DNA of 64,000 nucleotides. Origin: Xaviernesmea oryzae (lineage in GTDB: Bacteria; Pseudomonadota; Alphaproteobacteria; Rhizobiales; Rhizobiaceae). Every line of letters begins with the position of its first letter. Positions within the stretch are counted from its first letter, which is position 1. Shown piece by piece: positions 9,240 to 19,439 of this stretch. Position numbers and translations under genes: made by a program. The notes under the pieces were generated by a model. That model saw only the letters and a program-made list of their open reading frames with translations, was not told the DNA's origin and ran no database searches. The DNA lies in the NCBI RefSeq assembly GCF_900109605.1, contig NZ_FOAM01000001.1, positions 1-64,000 of the forward strand. Reading direction: 5' to 3'.

Positions 9240-10703
9240 TCATGCGGGAGACAAACGCCTGCTCACCCGCATCGGCATGCCCCCTCGTGGCTGCGTCGTC
9301 AGCCGCTGCACCGGCCAGGGCTTTGTCTGCGGGGTCACATCGAAGCGGAAGCGGCGCATCAGGCAGCCGAGCGCGATCATCGCCTCCTGCAGCGCGAAAG
9401 TGGCGCCGATGCAGATGCGCGGTCCGGCGCCGAAGGGCAAATATTGGAAGCGGTGCAGGCGTTCGCGCTGCTCTGGCATGAAGCGCTCGGGCCGGAAGCG
9501 GCGCGGTTCCTCCCAGTAAAGCTCGTGGCGATGCAGCGTCCATGGCATGACCAGCACCGACACACCCTTGGCGATCACCAGCTCCTCGCCCGAAGGCGCG
9601 ATCCAGCGATCCTCCTCGATCGCCGCGCGGTTGATCGAGGGCGCCGGCGGATAAAGCCGCATAGCCTCCTCGAAGGCAGCGCGCACATGCGGCATGCGTT
9701 CCAGCCAATCCACCGGATCCGTGCCGTCGGCGATCACGCGGTCGATCTCCCCCTCCATCTTCATCCGCCAGTCCGGCGCATGGGCGACGAGGTAGAGCGT
9801 CCAGGCGAGCGCGCGGGCCGTGGTCTCATGGCCGGCGCCGATGAAGGTCAGAATATTGTCGGCGATCTCGTCGGCCGAAAGCCCATCGGCCCGCTCCAGC
9901 CCCAGAAGCAACGTCAGGAAGTCCTGCGGCGCGGCTTCGGGTTGTTCGGCAATCAGCCGCCGACGGCGCGCCATGGTCTCAGCGACGATGGCGCGAAAAT
10001 TCGTGAGCAGCCGCGCGCCGCCGATCCGCGTCAGCCTGGGAACCCATGGCGGGGCGAGCAGAAGATCGAGCGGATCGACCCGGCCCATGCGGTGCAACAG
10101 CCGCTCGACATTGTCAGTGAAAGCCTTGGTATCGGCGGCGATTTCACCGGAGAACAGGGTCTCGGCCAGGATCTCATAGGTGAGATCGGCCATGTCGCCG
10201 GCAATCTCCACCATCCCTCCGCTTGCTGCGGCATGCTCGTAGCGCGCGGCAAAGGCCTCGCTGACGGTTCGCATCTGCTGGGCGAAGCCGCGCGCGTGCC
10301 GCGGCGTGAAGACCGGCGCCACGGCCTTGCGCGAGCGCTTCCAGATGGGCCCTTCCGCCGTGAGCAGGCCATCGCGCAGGATGGGCCGGAGAATGAGACG
10401 CCGCACCTCGGACATCTCGTAATTGGCGACATTGTCCACCAGCACATGGCGGATCAGGCCGGGATCGTTGATGATCAGCGTGCGCTGGGTGAGAAACATG
10501 GTTTCGATATGGGGAAGGCGATGAGCCTCCTCGCCCCAGAGCTCGAGCGGATTGCGCAGGGCTGTCCGGATCAGCTCCAGTTTTCCAAGCGGCCGTGCGC
10601 GTGGAACCGGTGCCGGTGGCTCGAAGGCGCCGTCGCCCTGCAGCGCACCGATGTTTCGATGCACCATGTCGGAATCGGGATTTTGTCTGGGAAGACGATC
10701 CAT
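9240..10703 (-). CDS. cytochrome P450
   Basis: Protein of 487 aa. All P450 landmarks are present: I-helix AGHETTARALAW near residue 265, K-helix EAMRLYPP (ExxR), the PERF-type FRPERF segment, and the heme-ligand loop FGAGPRICIGATFAL with the axial Cys near 430. Start chosen at ATG 10703, which has GAGGAG ten bases upstream; an ATG eight codons earlier is possible. No ferredoxin or reductase gene lies beside it, so the redox partner is elsewhere. Substrate cannot be predicted from the sequence; the size and loop resemble the large soluble bacterial P450s related to the fatty-acid hydroxylase type, which is inference only. Confidence 0.9.
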   Translation of the reverse strand: MDRLPRQNPDSDMVHRNIGALQGDGAFEPPAPVPRARPLGKLELIRTALRNPLELWGEEAHRLPHIETMFLTQRTLIINDPGLIRHVLVDNVANYEMSEVRRLILRPILRDGLLTAEGPIWKRSRKAVAPVFTPRHARGFAQQMRTVSEAFAARYEHAAASGGMVEIAGDMADLTYEILAETLFSGEIAADTKAFTDNVERLLHRMGRVDPLDLLLAPPWVPRLTRIGGARLLTNFRAIVAETMARRRRLIAEQPEAAPQDFLTLLLGLERADGLSADEIADNILTFIGAGHETTARALAWTLYLVAHAPDWRMKMEGEIDRVIADGTDPVDWLERMPHVRAAFEEAMRLYPPAPSINRAAIEEDRWIAPSGEELVIAKGVSVLVMPWTLHRHELYWEEPRRFRPERFMPEQRERLHRFQYLPFGAGPRICIGATFALQEAMIALGCLMRRFRFDVTPQTKPWPVQRLTTQPRGGMPMRVSRRLSPA

Positions 10704-10796
10704 GGGCTTAGCACTCCTCGGGTCCATGCGGACGATGAGCCGGCAGCCCGTCTCGCCCCGCCGGATCTCGTCGATCCCGGCAGGGCCGCATGCGCG

Positions 10797-11786
10797 TCAG
10801 AGCAGGGCGTTCAGCTCGGGCAGGCGATCGTTGATCAGCCAGCCATAGTAGTTTTCTTCCGGCCAGCGGTCGGTACCGGCGCGATTGCGGGCGGCCAGCG
10901 CGGCCGCGCGGGTCTCTGGATCGCCGAGATTGTAGAGCGTGGCCGTCAGGCCAGGATTGTTCGAAATATCCATGCCGGCAATCGTGCGATAGGCCTGGAT
11001 CGACCGGCGGATGATGGCGGCCATATAGGCAAGCGACTGGTCCGGATCCATGATCGCCTCATAGACCGCACCCGCCTTGCTCTCATCCAGCTTCGGGTAG
11101 CCGGAGATGCGGGCCACGTCGTCGGTCAGCATCAGCGCCGTCAGCGGATTGATCTGGCCAAGGCCGAAAGTCTGCCCGGCATAGAAGGGCTGGAAGAACA
11201 CGGCGCTGAAACGATTGTCCGGATAGGCCTTGCCACCGACGGTGCGGCCCCGAAACTTGGCGTTCCAGACATCGTCGCGGCAGCTCCAGAGATCGTAGGA
11301 GCCTTTCTTGGAGGCGCAGGCTGCAAATTCCGGCCGGTCGACGAACTGATCGACGCTCTCGCCCTCATAGGCAAAGCGGAAACTGTCCCCGGCGTAAGAG
11401 GCGGCCTTCACGTAATAGGACTGAAGCCGGTCATAGGCGTCGACATTGTAGGTGTGCTCGCCGACGATTGCGCCCACCATGTGAATCGGAGCGATGCCAT
11501 AAGCGGATGCCGTGGATTTGATCTTGGCGATCAGCTTCCGGTCGCTGGCCAGCAGCTCCACCACCTTCCTGTATTTCGCGTCGAAGCTGGAATTGCCGGC
11601 CTTGGTGCGCCTGGAGGAGGCGCCGGGGACAGGCGGCTGCTCGGCATTGCGATTGCCGGCAGGCACCTCGCGCAGGCCCTCGGCGAAAGCAGGCCGCATC
11701 AGGGCGCCACTGAACTCAGGTCCGGCATAGGCGAACAGGGCAAGCGAGGCGGCAGCAAACAGGGCGGCGGAACGAGGCAGGCGCAC
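10797..11786 (-). CDS. DUF1402 family protein, secreted, lysozyme-like features
   Basis: Protein of 329 aa from a GTG start with AAGGGAAGA upstream; a signal peptide follows (hydrophobic SAALFAAASLALFAYAG, cleavage near PAFA-EG). An ATG 34 codons earlier would give 363 aa but hides the signal peptide. The mature part has features seen in lytic transglycosylases: an early GAIVGEHTYN segment with a Glu, FGLGQINPLTAL in the middle, and ATLYNLGDP later. I recall this protein as DUF1402, common in Rhizobiales and of unproven activity. Located behind the P450 gene on the same strand, 93 bp apart. Confidence 0.72.
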   Translation of the reverse strand: MRLPRSAALFAAASLALFAYAGPEFSGALMRPAFAEGLREVPAGNRNAEQPPVPGASSRRTKAGNSSFDAKYRKVVELLASDRKLIAKIKSTASAYGIAPIHMVGAIVGEHTYNVDAYDRLQSYYVKAASYAGDSFRFAYEGESVDQFVDRPEFAACASKKGSYDLWSCRDDVWNAKFRGRTVGGKAYPDNRFSAVFFQPFYAGQTFGLGQINPLTALMLTDDVARISGYPKLDESKAGAVYEAIMDPDQSLAYMAAIIRRSIQAYRTIAGMDISNNPGLTATLYNLGDPETRAAALAARNRAGTDRWPEENYYGWLINDRLPELNALL

Positions 11787-12020
11787 GGGCGAAGTCTTCC
11801 CTTCTTCGTCAACAGACAGCGGCCGGCAAGCGGAGGGTCCGGCACAATGCCCGGTTCGGGCCTTGCACGGCAAACATGTCGGAATCAAGCCCCTCCAGGG
11901 CTTCAGCCGGCTTGCCTTATATAAGCTCCACCCCCGAGAGCAACGGGCTTTAAGACAAGCTAGCCCGTGCGGTCAGGACAAGGTGCGACGGCATCGTCTG
12001 CCGCCGCGCCGATCAGTCCT

Positions 12021-13328
12021 TTACAGGATATAGCGCGACAGATCCGTATTGGCGGCGAGATCCCCGACATGGCGGCGCACATAATCGGCATCGACCTTCA
12101 AGGTCTCGCCGGATTTGTCCGGCGCGGCAAAGGAGATTTCGTCCAGCACCCGCTCCATCACCGTCTGCAGCCGCCGCGCGCCGATATTTTCCACGCTGGC
12201 GTTCAGCTGCACGGCGACATCGGCCAGCGCATCCAGCGCATCGTCGTTGAAGTCCAGCGTCACGCCTTCGGTCTGCAGAAGCGCCTTGTACTGGCGAATC
12301 AGGCTGACCTCCGTTTCCGTGAGGATGCGACGGAAATCCTCCTTGGTCAGCGCTTTCAGCTCCACGCGGATCGGCAGGCGGCCCTGAAGCTCCGGCAAGA
12401 GATCGGAGGGTTTGGACACATGGAAAGCGCCCGACGCGATGAACAGGATATGATCGGTCTTCACCGGTCCATATTTGGTGGCAACCGTCGTGCCTTCGAC
12501 CAGCGGCAAGAGGTCGCGCTGTACGCCTTCACGCGAGACGCCGGCACCCATGCCACCGTCGCGCGCGGCGATCTTGTCGATCTCGTCCAGGAAGACAATG
12601 CCGTCATTTTCGGCGGCACGAACGGCCTCGCGGTTGATCTCTTCGGTGTCGAGCAGCTTGTCGGATTCGTCGTTGATCAGCACGGCATAGCTTTCGCGCA
12701 CCGTGGTCTTGACCTTCTTGGTACGTCCGCCCATGGCCTTGCCGAACATCTCCGAGAGGTTCAGCACGCCGATATTGGCGCCGGGCATGCCGGGGATCTC
12801 GAAGCCGCCGCCCGGCGAGGCGGTATCGGCGATCTCGACTTCGATTTCCTTGTCATCCAACTCGTTATTGCGCAGCTTCTTGCGGAAGCTGTCACGCGTG
12901 GCGGGCGAGGCGGTCGCGCCGACCAGCGCATCGAGCACGCGCTCCTCGGCATTCTGATATGCCTTGGCCTTGACCTCGGCGCGCTTCTTCTCGCGCACCA
13001 GGCCGATGCCGACCTCGACCAGATCGCGCACGATCTGCTCGACATCGCGGCCGACATAGCCGACCTCGGTGAATTTCGTCGCTTCGACCTTGATGAAGGG
13101 GGCGCCGGCGAGCTTGGCGAGACGGCGCGAGATCTCGGTCTTGCCGACGCCGGTCGGCCCGATCATCAGGATGTTCTTGGGCATCACCTCGTCGCGCAGC
13201 TCATCGGAGAGCTGCTGGCGGCGCCAGCGGTTGCGCAGCGCAATGGCCACGGCGCGCTTGGCGTCGTTCTGGCCGATGATGAAGCGGTCGAGTTCGGAAA
13301 CGATCTCGCGGGGAGAAAAAGTGGTCAT
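12021..13328 (-). CDS. hslU: ATP-dependent protease ATPase subunit HslU
   Basis: Protein of 435 aa, the typical HslU length. The conserved start ([20 protein letters not shown]) fixes the ATG at 13328. Walker [10 protein letters not shown] is near residue 58, the Walker B segment ([11 protein letters not shown]) near 245, and the C-terminal tail ends DLSRYIL, the motif that inserts into HslV to activate it. HslU is the hexameric unfoldase of the HslVU protease. Its partner hslV lies 190 bp upstream in the same orientation. Confidence 0.97.
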   Translation of the reverse strand: MTTFSPREIVSELDRFIIGQNDAKRAVAIALRNRWRRQQLSDELRDEVMPKNILMIGPTGVGKTEISRRLAKLAGAPFIKVEATKFTEVGYVGRDVEQIVRDLVEVGIGLVREKKRAEVKAKAYQNAEERVLDALVGATASPATRDSFRKKLRNNELDDKEIEVEIADTASPGGGFEIPGMPGANIGVLNLSEMFGKAMGGRTKKVKTTVRESYAVLINDESDKLLDTEEINREAVRAAENDGIVFLDEIDKIAARDGGMGAGVSREGVQRDLLPLVEGTTVATKYGPVKTDHILFIASGAFHVSKPSDLLPELQGRLPIRVELKALTKEDFRRILTETEVSLIRQYKALLQTEGVTLDFNDDALDALADVAVQLNASVENIGARRLQTVMERVLDEISFAAPDKSGETLKVDADYVRRHVGDLAANTDLSRYIL

Positions 13329-13518
13329 CGGATCTCTTTCTGGTGCCGGCCGCCTTCCCTGTTCGGCAAAGGCCCGGCGCGAAAGACGGCCACTGTGGGA
13401 AGCTGGCCGTCGGGAAAAAGCAAGGTCGAAGGCGGGACGAAGCGCGCGGGGGTCGCGGCCCGCTCCCGTCTTCAGCCACATAGATCAGGCATTGCAGCAG
13501 GCATGTCGCGGTCGGCGG

Positions 13519-14079
13519 TCAGGCAGCCGCCTCAAGGGTCTCCACGACGATATTGCCATTGGTGTAGACGCAGATATCGCCGGCGATTTCCATGGCACGG
13601 CGCGCGATCTCTTCTGCCGTCTTGTCGGTGTCCATCAGTGCGCGGGCGGCGGCATAGGCGTAATTTCCGCCCGAACCAATGGCGATGGTGCCATGTTCCG
13701 GTTCCAGAACGTCGCCATTGCCGGTGATCGCAAGCGTGATCGATTTGTCGGCGACCAACATCATCGCTTCGAGATTGCGCAGATATTTGTTGGTGCGCCA
13801 GTCCTTGGCAAGCTCGACGGCCGCGCGCATCAGCTGGCCGGGATATTGCTCCAGCTTGGCTTCCAGCCGCTCCAGGAGGGTGAAGGCATCGGCCGTGGCG
13901 CCGGCAAAGCCTGCGATCACTTCGCCCTTTCCGAGGCGGCGGACCTTGCGGGCATTGCCCTTCATCACCGTCTGGCCGAGGCTGACCTGGCCGTCGCCGG
14001 CCATGACCACCTGCCCGCCCTTGCGCACGGTGATGATGGTGGTCGCATGCATGGTTCCATAGGGATTATGTTCGCTCAT
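13519..14079 (-). CDS. hslV: ATP-dependent protease peptidase subunit HslV
   Basis: Protein of 186 aa, proteasome beta-like. The sequence [13 protein letters not shown] places the catalytic N-terminal Thr at residue 13, so about 12 residues would have to be removed; enterobacterial HslV loses only Met. [22 protein letters not shown] and [18 protein letters not shown] are strongly conserved. It forms the peptidase dodecamer that HslU caps. First gene of the hslV-hslU pair, divergent from hisB with 240 bp of shared upstream region. Confidence 0.96.
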   Translation of the reverse strand: MSEHNPYGTMHATTIITVRKGGQVVMAGDGQVSLGQTVMKGNARKVRRLGKGEVIAGFAGATADAFTLLERLEAKLEQYPGQLMRAAVELAKDWRTNKYLRNLEAMMLVADKSITLAITGNGDVLEPEHGTIAIGSGGNYAYAAARALMDTDKTAEEIARRAMEIAGDICVYTNGNIVVETLEAAA

Positions 14080-14319
14080 CGTCTATCCTTGAGGCCTGCC
14101 CGGTCGCGGCACAGGCTCTTGCAGGCGGCCCGCCACTTGCCCAGGGAAACTGGCGCTCAAGGCTTCAGGCCGCATGATCCTGTGCCTATGTAAGAGGCGC
14201 TGTGGCGATTGCAAAGGGTGCGAACCCGGCGCGTCCCTCGCCCCATGATCAAAGGGCTTGAGGCTGCTTTATCTTTCGCGGCCAGCCTGATAAGGAGCGC
14301 TGAACCCAGGGAGACCGGA

Positions 14320-14925
14320 ATGACGCAGACTGGCGGCCGCACGGCCAGCGTTTCGCGCAAGACCAACGAGACGGACGTTTCGGTGACGATCGACATCGAC
14401 GGCACGGGCGCCTCCACGATCAAGACCGGCGTCGGCTTCTTCGATCATATGCTCGACCAGCTTTCCCGCCATTCGCTGATCGACATGACCATCGACACCA
14501 AGGGCGACCTTCATGTCGACGACCATCATGCCGTCGAAGACACCGGCATCGCCATCGGCCAGGCGATCGCCAAGGCGCTCGGCGACCGGCGCGGGATCAC
14601 CCGCTATGCCTCGCTCGATCTTGCCATGGACGAGACGATGACGCGGGCGGCGGTGGATGTTTCCGGCCGTCCCTTCCTGGTTTGGAATGTCGCCTTTTCG
14701 GCGCCGAAGATCGGCACCTTCGATACCGAGCTGGTGCGCGAATTCTTCCAGGCGCTGGCCCAGCATGCCGGCATTACCCTGCATATCCAGAACATCTACG
14801 GCGCCAACAACCACCATATCGCCGAAACCTGCTTCAAGGCGGTGGCGCGGGTGCTGCGCACGGCGACCGAGATCGACCCCCGCCAGGCCGGTCGCGTTCC
14901 CTCCACCAAGGGGTCGCTCGCCTGA
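14320..14925 (+). CDS. hisB: imidazoleglycerol-phosphate dehydratase
   Basis: Protein of 201 aa, the monofunctional dehydratase without the phosphatase domain of enteric HisB. Metal-binding His clusters are visible: [30 protein letters not shown] and [15 protein letters not shown]. It removes water from imidazole-glycerol phosphate in histidine synthesis. The start is the ATG at 14320; the frame is open further upstream but only this start gives the conserved N-terminus. First gene of the his cluster, followed by DUF2628 after 207 bp. Confidence 0.96.
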   Translation: MTQTGGRTASVSRKTNETDVSVTIDIDGTGASTIKTGVGFFDHMLDQLSRHSLIDMTIDTKGDLHVDDHHAVEDTGIAIGQAIAKALGDRRGITRYASLDLAMDETMTRAAVDVSGRPFLVWNVAFSAPKIGTFDTELVREFFQALAQHAGITLHIQNIYGANNHHIAETCFKAVARVLRTATEIDPRQAGRVPSTKGSLA

Positions 14926-15132
14926 GAGCGCGTGCCGGCAGGGATGATCGCCGACGGTTCGCCGGCCCGGCTGCCCGTGTGTCAGGACGACAGAGTTCAG
15001 CATCTGGCAGACATGACATATTCTTGGCGGATGCGCTGAAACCGCCTATCGGACAGCAGAGATGCAATCGAAGAGCCGCAGCATCGCGCCTTTCTGCCGA
15101 TCGGCTCGATCTCCAGCGAACAAGGGCCCGGC

Positions 15133-15597
15133 ATGGTCTCCTTTCTCGTCCTGATTCCGCCTGAGCGGCGGTCCTATGATCCCGGCGTGCGTTTCATCGC
15201 CGATCGCTTTCACCGGCTCGCCTTCGTCTTTCCCGGCTTCTGGCTGATGGCAAAACGGCAATGGCTGGCCGGCGGCGCCGTGCTCGTGCTCGATATCGCT
15301 CTGTTGTTTGCCTCGGCCTGGCAGGACACCGCCATGGCGGCCACGGTTGCCAGTCTGGCGCTGCATCTTCTCGTTGCGCTCGAGGGCGCCGCCTTCGTCG
15401 CGCGGCAGCTCGAGGCACGCGGCTACCGACTGGCCGCGATGATCACAGCGCCGGATCTCGATACGGCCGAAGAGATCTTCTTCGCCGGCGTCGAGCCGCC
15501 GCGTGAGGCCACTTTGCCCCGGCTTTCGGCCGGCTTCACAGCCCAGCCGCGCAAGGCTGCCGGCATGACCTTGTTCGATCACTATGGAGGACGATGA
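15133..15597 (+). CDS. DUF2628 family membrane protein
   Basis: Protein of 154 aa. A hydrophilic N-terminus ([11 protein letters not shown]) is followed by a region that looks like two or three membrane segments: [37 protein letters not shown] and [27 protein letters not shown]. The pattern matches DUF2628, a small protein of unknown role that I recall lying between hisB and hisH in rhizobia. Its stop overlaps the start of hisH by four bases, so it is almost certainly translated as part of the his operon. No histidine-related function is known. Confidence 0.75.
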   Translation: MVSFLVLIPPERRSYDPGVRFIADRFHRLAFVFPGFWLMAKRQWLAGGAVLVLDIALLFASAWQDTAMAATVASLALHLLVALEGAAFVARQLEARGYRLAAMITAPDLDTAEEIFFAGVEPPREATLPRLSAGFTAQPRKAAGMTLFDHYGGR

Positions 15598-16250
15598 TGC
15601 GGGTTGCGATCATTGATTACGGATCGGGAAATCTGCGCTCGGCCACCAAGGCCTTCGAGCGTGCCGCGCGCGAAAGCGGGCTCGACCATGCCGAGATCGA
15701 CCTGACGGACGATGCCGAGCGCGTGGCGTCGGCCGACCGGATCGTGCTGCCGGGTGTCGGCGCCTATGCCGACTGTCGCGCCGGGCTCGATGGTCTTCCG
15801 GGCATGCGCGAGGCGCTGGCGGAAGCCGTCGAGAAACAGGCGAAGCCCTTTCTCGGCATCTGCGTCGGCATGCAGCTCATGGCCTCGCGCGGGCTGGAAA
15901 AGAGCGTGACGCAGGGCTTCGGCTGGATCAAGGGCGATGTGGTGAAAATGGAGCCCGAGGATGCCACGCTCAAGGTGCCGCAGATCGGCTGGAACACGCT
16001 GACGCTGGCTCGCCCCCATCCGCTCTTTGCCGGCATTGAGACAGGTACGGACGGGCTGCATGCCTATTTCGTCCATTCCTATCATCTGGCGGCCGAGCGG
16101 CCGGACGACGTGATCGCCACCTCGGACTATGGTGGCGCTGTCACGGCCTTCGTCGCCCATGAAAACAAGGCCGGCGCCCAGTTCCATCCTGAGAAGAGCC
16201 AGAAACTCGGCCTCGCCCTGCTCTCCAACTTCCTGACCTGGAAGCCCTGA
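15594..16250 (+). CDS. hisH: imidazole glycerol phosphate synthase, glutaminase subunit
   Basis: Protein of 218 aa, class I glutamine amidotransferase. Catalytic triad visible: the Cys in [10 protein letters not shown] near residue 86, and the His and Glu in [11 protein letters not shown] near 198-200. It supplies ammonia to HisF. The start overlaps the DUF2628 stop (two adjacent ATGs; either may serve). hisA follows after three bases. Confidence 0.97.
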   Translation: MMRVAIIDYGSGNLRSATKAFERAARESGLDHAEIDLTDDAERVASADRIVLPGVGAYADCRAGLDGLPGMREALAEAVEKQAKPFLGICVGMQLMASRGLEKSVTQGFGWIKGDVVKMEPEDATLKVPQIGWNTLTLARPHPLFAGIETGTDGLHAYFVHSYHLAAERPDDVIATSDYGGAVTAFVAHENKAGAQFHPEKSQKLGLALLSNFLTWKP

Positions 16251-16253
16251 TCC

Positions 16254-16997
16254 ATGATCCTTTTTCCCGCCATCGATCTCAAAGACGGCCAATGCGTGCG
16301 CCTGAAGCTCGGCGACATGAACCAGGCGACGATCTACAATCCGGATCCGGCCGATCAGGCCCGTGCTTTCGAGGCGCAAGGCTTCGAATGGCTGCATGTG
16401 GTGGATCTCGACGGCGCCTTTGCCGGAGAATCCAAGAATGGCGCGGCGGTGGACGCGATCCTGGGCGCCACGCGCAATCCGGTGCAGCTTGGCGGCGGCA
16501 TCCGCACGCTGGCGCAGATCGAGGCATGGCTTGCCAAGGGTCTGGCGCGCGTGATCCTCGGCACCGTTGCCGTGCGCGATCCCGAGCTGGTGATCGAAGC
16601 CTGTCGCCGCTTTCCCGGCCAGGTCGCCGTCGGCATCGACGCCAAGGGTGGCCGGGTGGCCGTCGAAGGCTGGGCGGAGGCGTCCGAGCTCGGCGTGCTC
16701 GAGCTTGCCCGGCGCTTCGAAGGGGCCGGCGCCTCGGCGATCATCTATACCGACATCGACCGCGACGGCATTTTGACCGGCATCAACTGGGAGGCCACCC
16801 TGGCACTGGCCGATGCCGTCTCCATCCCGGTCATCGCCTCGGGCGGGCTCGCCTCGCTCGATGACATCAGGCGCCTGGCCGCGCCTGACGCCGTGCGGCT
16901 CGAAGGTGCGATTTCCGGTCGGGCGCTTTATGACGGCCGCATCGACCCCGCCGAAGCGCTGGCGATTTTGAAAGCGGCAAAGGGAGTTTCGGCATGA
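16254..16997 (+). CDS. hisA: ProFAR isomerase HisA
   Basis: Protein of 247 aa, beta/alpha barrel. [12 protein letters not shown] near residues 6-17 contains the general base Asp and phosphate contacts; [10 protein letters not shown] near 165 holds the second catalytic Asp; [13 protein letters not shown] is the C-terminal phosphate-binding loop. It isomerises the histidine precursor ProFAR to PRFAR. Its stop overlaps the hisF start by four bases, suggesting translational coupling. Confidence 0.97.
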   Translation: MILFPAIDLKDGQCVRLKLGDMNQATIYNPDPADQARAFEAQGFEWLHVVDLDGAFAGESKNGAAVDAILGATRNPVQLGGGIRTLAQIEAWLAKGLARVILGTVAVRDPELVIEACRRFPGQVAVGIDAKGGRVAVEGWAEASELGVLELARRFEGAGASAIIYTDIDRDGILTGINWEATLALADAVSIPVIASGGLASLDDIRRLAAPDAVRLEGAISGRALYDGRIDPAEALAILKAAKGVSA

Positions 16998-17758
16998 CCC
17001 TCAAAGCCCGTGTTATTCCTTGCCTTGATGTCAAGGATGGACGCGTCGTCAAAGGGGTGAGCTTCGTCAATCTGATCGATGCCGGCGATCCCGTCGATGC
17101 AGCGCGTGCCTATGATGCGGCCGGCGCGGACGAACTCTGCTTTCTCGACATCACCGCCTCCTCCGATGGCCGCGAGACGATTTTCGATGTCGTGGCCCGT
17201 ACCGCCGAGCAATGCTTCATGCCGCTGACGGTGGGTGGCGGGGTGCGCACGCTGGCGGATATCCGCAAGCTGCTGCTCGCAGGCGCCGACAAGGTCTCGA
17301 TCAATTCCGCTGCCGTGCGTGACCCCGATTTCGTCGCACAGGCGGCCGACAAGTTCGGCGACCAGTGCATCGTCGTTTCGCTCGACTGCAAGCAAACCGC
17401 CCCCGACACCTGGGAGATCTTTACCCATGGTGGGCGCAATGCGACGGGCATCGACGCGCTCGATTTCGCCGAAGCCATGGTCAAGCGGGGTGCAGGCGAG
17501 CTGCTCGTCACCTCAATGGACCGGGATGGCGGCAAGATCGGCTACGACATCGCCTTGACCCGGGCCATCGCCGACCGGGTCCCGGTGCCGATCATCGCTT
17601 CGGGCGGCGTCGGCACGCTCGATCACATGGTCGAAGGTGTGCGAGACGGGCATGCCAATGCCGTGCTGGCTGCATCGATCTTCCATTTCGGCACCTACAC
17701 GATCGATGAAGCCAAACAGCATATGGCCGCGCATGGCATCCCGGTGCGGCTCGATTGA
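16994..17758 (+). CDS. hisF: imidazole glycerol phosphate synthase, cyclase subunit
   Basis: Protein of 254 aa, beta/alpha barrel related to His[14 protein letters not shown] (catalytic Asp near residue 11) and [13 protein letters not shown] (second Asp near 176) are typical of HisF, as is [13 protein letters not shown]. It closes the imidazole ring with ammonia from HisH. The gene ends the tight hisHAF block; hisE follows only after 302 bp. Confidence 0.98.
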   Translation: MTLKARVIPCLDVKDGRVVKGVSFVNLIDAGDPVDAARAYDAAGADELCFLDITASSDGRETIFDVVARTAEQCFMPLTVGGGVRTLADIRKLLLAGADKVSINSAAVRDPDFVAQAADKFGDQCIVVSLDCKQTAPDTWEIFTHGGRNATGIDALDFAEAMVKRGAGELLVTSMDRDGGKIGYDIALTRAIADRVPVPIIASGGVGTLDHMVEGVRDGHANAVLAASIFHFGTYTIDEAKQHMAAHGIPVRLD

Positions 17759-18060
17759 TGTCGAAGGTCGCGATGGGGCAGTCCGGGGGATAGCGCCTTC
17801 AAGCGCGACGTGCTGAAGCGCATTTCCTCCCCATGCGGTGAAGCAAGCCCTGGCTGACCTATTTTTCAAGACATTCATGCAAGATTTGGTCTACAGCATG
17901 TCGCATGAAGGCGTGGCAGGCCTGCGGTAACGGAGACAGCCAGGCAAGCGCGGGGACCGGATCAATGGGCGCCTGGTCATCCAAGGCCCGAGCTGCCGTG
18001 GACGAAGGCGAGACCGGCGCATGAGGAGTGCCGGTCTGGCCGGCAAGGAGAGGACGATCG
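17759..18060. other. intergenic region hisF-hisE
   Basis: About 300 bp without a supportable gene. Near its right end AGACCGGC (18011-18018) and GCCGGTCT (18030-18037) form an 8-bp hairpin without a T run, followed by AAGGAG, the hisE ribosome-binding site. A separate hisE-coaA promoter may lie here; I cannot identify its boxes. Confidence 0.5.
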
Positions 18061-18384
18061 ATGAGCGCATTCACCCTGTCCGATCTGGAGGCGATCGTCG
18101 CCGAACGAGCCAAGGCCTCGCCATCGGAATCCTGGACGGCGAAACTGGTGGCGCAGGGTCAGCCGCGCGCCGCCAAGAAGCTCGGCGAAGAGGCGGTGGA
18201 AACCGTCATCGCCGCACTTGGCGGAGACAGGCAGGAGATCACGGCTGAAAGCGCGGATCTTCTCTATCACCTGCTTGTTGTCTTGAAGCTCGCCGGAATT
18301 CCGTTGCAGGATGTCATGGCCGAGCTTGCCCACCGCACGGGCCAATCGGGACTGGCGGAAAAGGCAGGACGACCGGCGCAATGA
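18061..18384 (+). CDS. hisE: phosphoribosyl-ATP pyrophosphatase
   Basis: Protein of 107 aa of the all-alpha MazG-like type. [13 protein letters not shown] and [13 protein letters not shown] contain the acidic Mg-binding residues (E-x-x-E and D). It performs the second step of histidine synthesis. A strong AAGGAGAGG lies just before ATG 18061. The stop overlaps coaA by four bases, so hisE and coaA form a two-gene unit separate from hisBHAF. The hisI half is not fused here. Confidence 0.95.
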   Translation: MSAFTLSDLEAIVAERAKASPSESWTAKLVAQGQPRAAKKLGEEAVETVIAALGGDRQEITAESADLLYHLLVVLKLAGIPLQDVMAELAHRTGQSGLAEKAGRPAQ

Positions 18385-19403
18385 CTGTTATCGCCAAGGA
18401 TATTGCGGCCGAGGGTCGCCTGCCGCAGCGGCCCTCGCCCCATGCGGAGGATCATCTCGACCGCAACGGCTATTCCCCCTATCACTTCTTCACCGCCGAG
18501 GAATGGTCGCGCTTTCGCGCCGATACGCCGCTGACGCTGAAGGCCGACGAGGTCAAGCGGCTGCGCTCGCTCAACGACCCGATCGACCTGGAGGAAGTGC
18601 GGCGGATCTATCTGTCGCTGTCGCGGCTGCTCTCGGCGCATGTCGAAAGCTCGCAGCTGCTGTTCAAGCAGCGCAAGCGCTTCCTCAGCATGTCCGGCGA
18701 AATGAAGACGCCTTTCGTCATCGGCATCGCCGGCTCTGTGGCCGTCGGCAAGTCGACCACGGCGCGTATTCTGGCGGAGCTTCTCAAGCGCTGGCCGTCC
18801 AGCCCCAAGGTGGATCTGGTGACCACGGACGGGTTTCTCTATCCCAACGCCGTGCTCAAGCGCGAGAACATGATGGAGCGCAAGGGCTTTCCCGAGAGCT
18901 ACGATATCGGCGCACTGCTGCGCTTCCTCTCCGCGATCAAAGCGGGCGAGCCGAACGTGGAAGCGCCGACCTATTCGCATCTGACCTATGATGTGCTCAC
19001 CGACAAGGTGCAGCTGGTCGACCGGCCGGACATTCTGATCTTCGAGGGCATCAACGTCCTGCAATCGCGCAATCTGCCGGTTGATGGCAAGATCGTACCG
19101 ATGGTCTCCGACTTCTTCGACTTCTCGATCTATATCGATGCCGGCGAAACGTTGATCCACAGCTGGTATGTCGATCGCTTCATGCGATTGCGCCAAACGG
19201 CGTTCAAGGATCCCAATTCGTTCTTCAAACGCTATGCCGATATCAGCGAAGACGAGGCGCTGGCCGTAGCAGAGGGATTGTGGAGCCGGATCAACCTGAT
19301 CAATCTGCGCCAGAACATCCTGCCCACCCGGCCCCGCGCCGACCTGATCCTGACCAAGGGCCCCAACCACCTGATCGAGACCGTGGCGCTCCGTAAACTC
19401 TGA
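18381..19403 (+). CDS. coaA: pantothenate kinase, type I
   Basis: Protein of 340 aa, typical of bacterial CoaA. Walker [16 protein letters not shown] is near residue 120; [13 protein letters not shown] and [14 protein letters not shown] are the substrate-binding segments; IFEGINVLQ follows. It phosphorylates pantothenate, the first and rate-limiting step to coenzyme A. Start overlaps hisE. It converges on alkB with 36 bp between stops and no visible hairpin. Confidence 0.97.
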   Translation: MTVIAKDIAAEGRLPQRPSPHAEDHLDRNGYSPYHFFTAEEWSRFRADTPLTLKADEVKRLRSLNDPIDLEEVRRIYLSLSRLLSAHVESSQLLFKQRKRFLSMSGEMKTPFVIGIAGSVAVGKSTTARILAELLKRWPSSPKVDLVTTDGFLYPNAVLKRENMMERKGFPESYDIGALLRFLSAIKAGEPNVEAPTYSHLTYDVLTDKVQLVDRPDILIFEGINVLQSRNLPVDGKIVPMVSDFFDFSIYIDAGETLIHSWYVDRFMRLRQTAFKDPNSFFKRYADISEDEALAVAEGLWSRINLINLRQNILPTRPRADLILTKGPNHLIETVALRKL

Positions 19404-19439
19404 TCCGCTGTCTTATCCGGATTCACGTTCGGTAGAGGC

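Noticed and set aside
9240-10703. P450 as part of a secondary-metabolite cluster
   Set aside because: Its neighbours are malate synthase and a DUF1402 gene; no ferredoxin, synthase or tailoring genes are present.
13329-13518. A small gene between hslV and hslU
   Set aside because: The 190-bp gap is open in one minus frame joined to hslU, but the translation is Arg/Pro-rich, lacks a ribosome-binding site and has no recognisable product.
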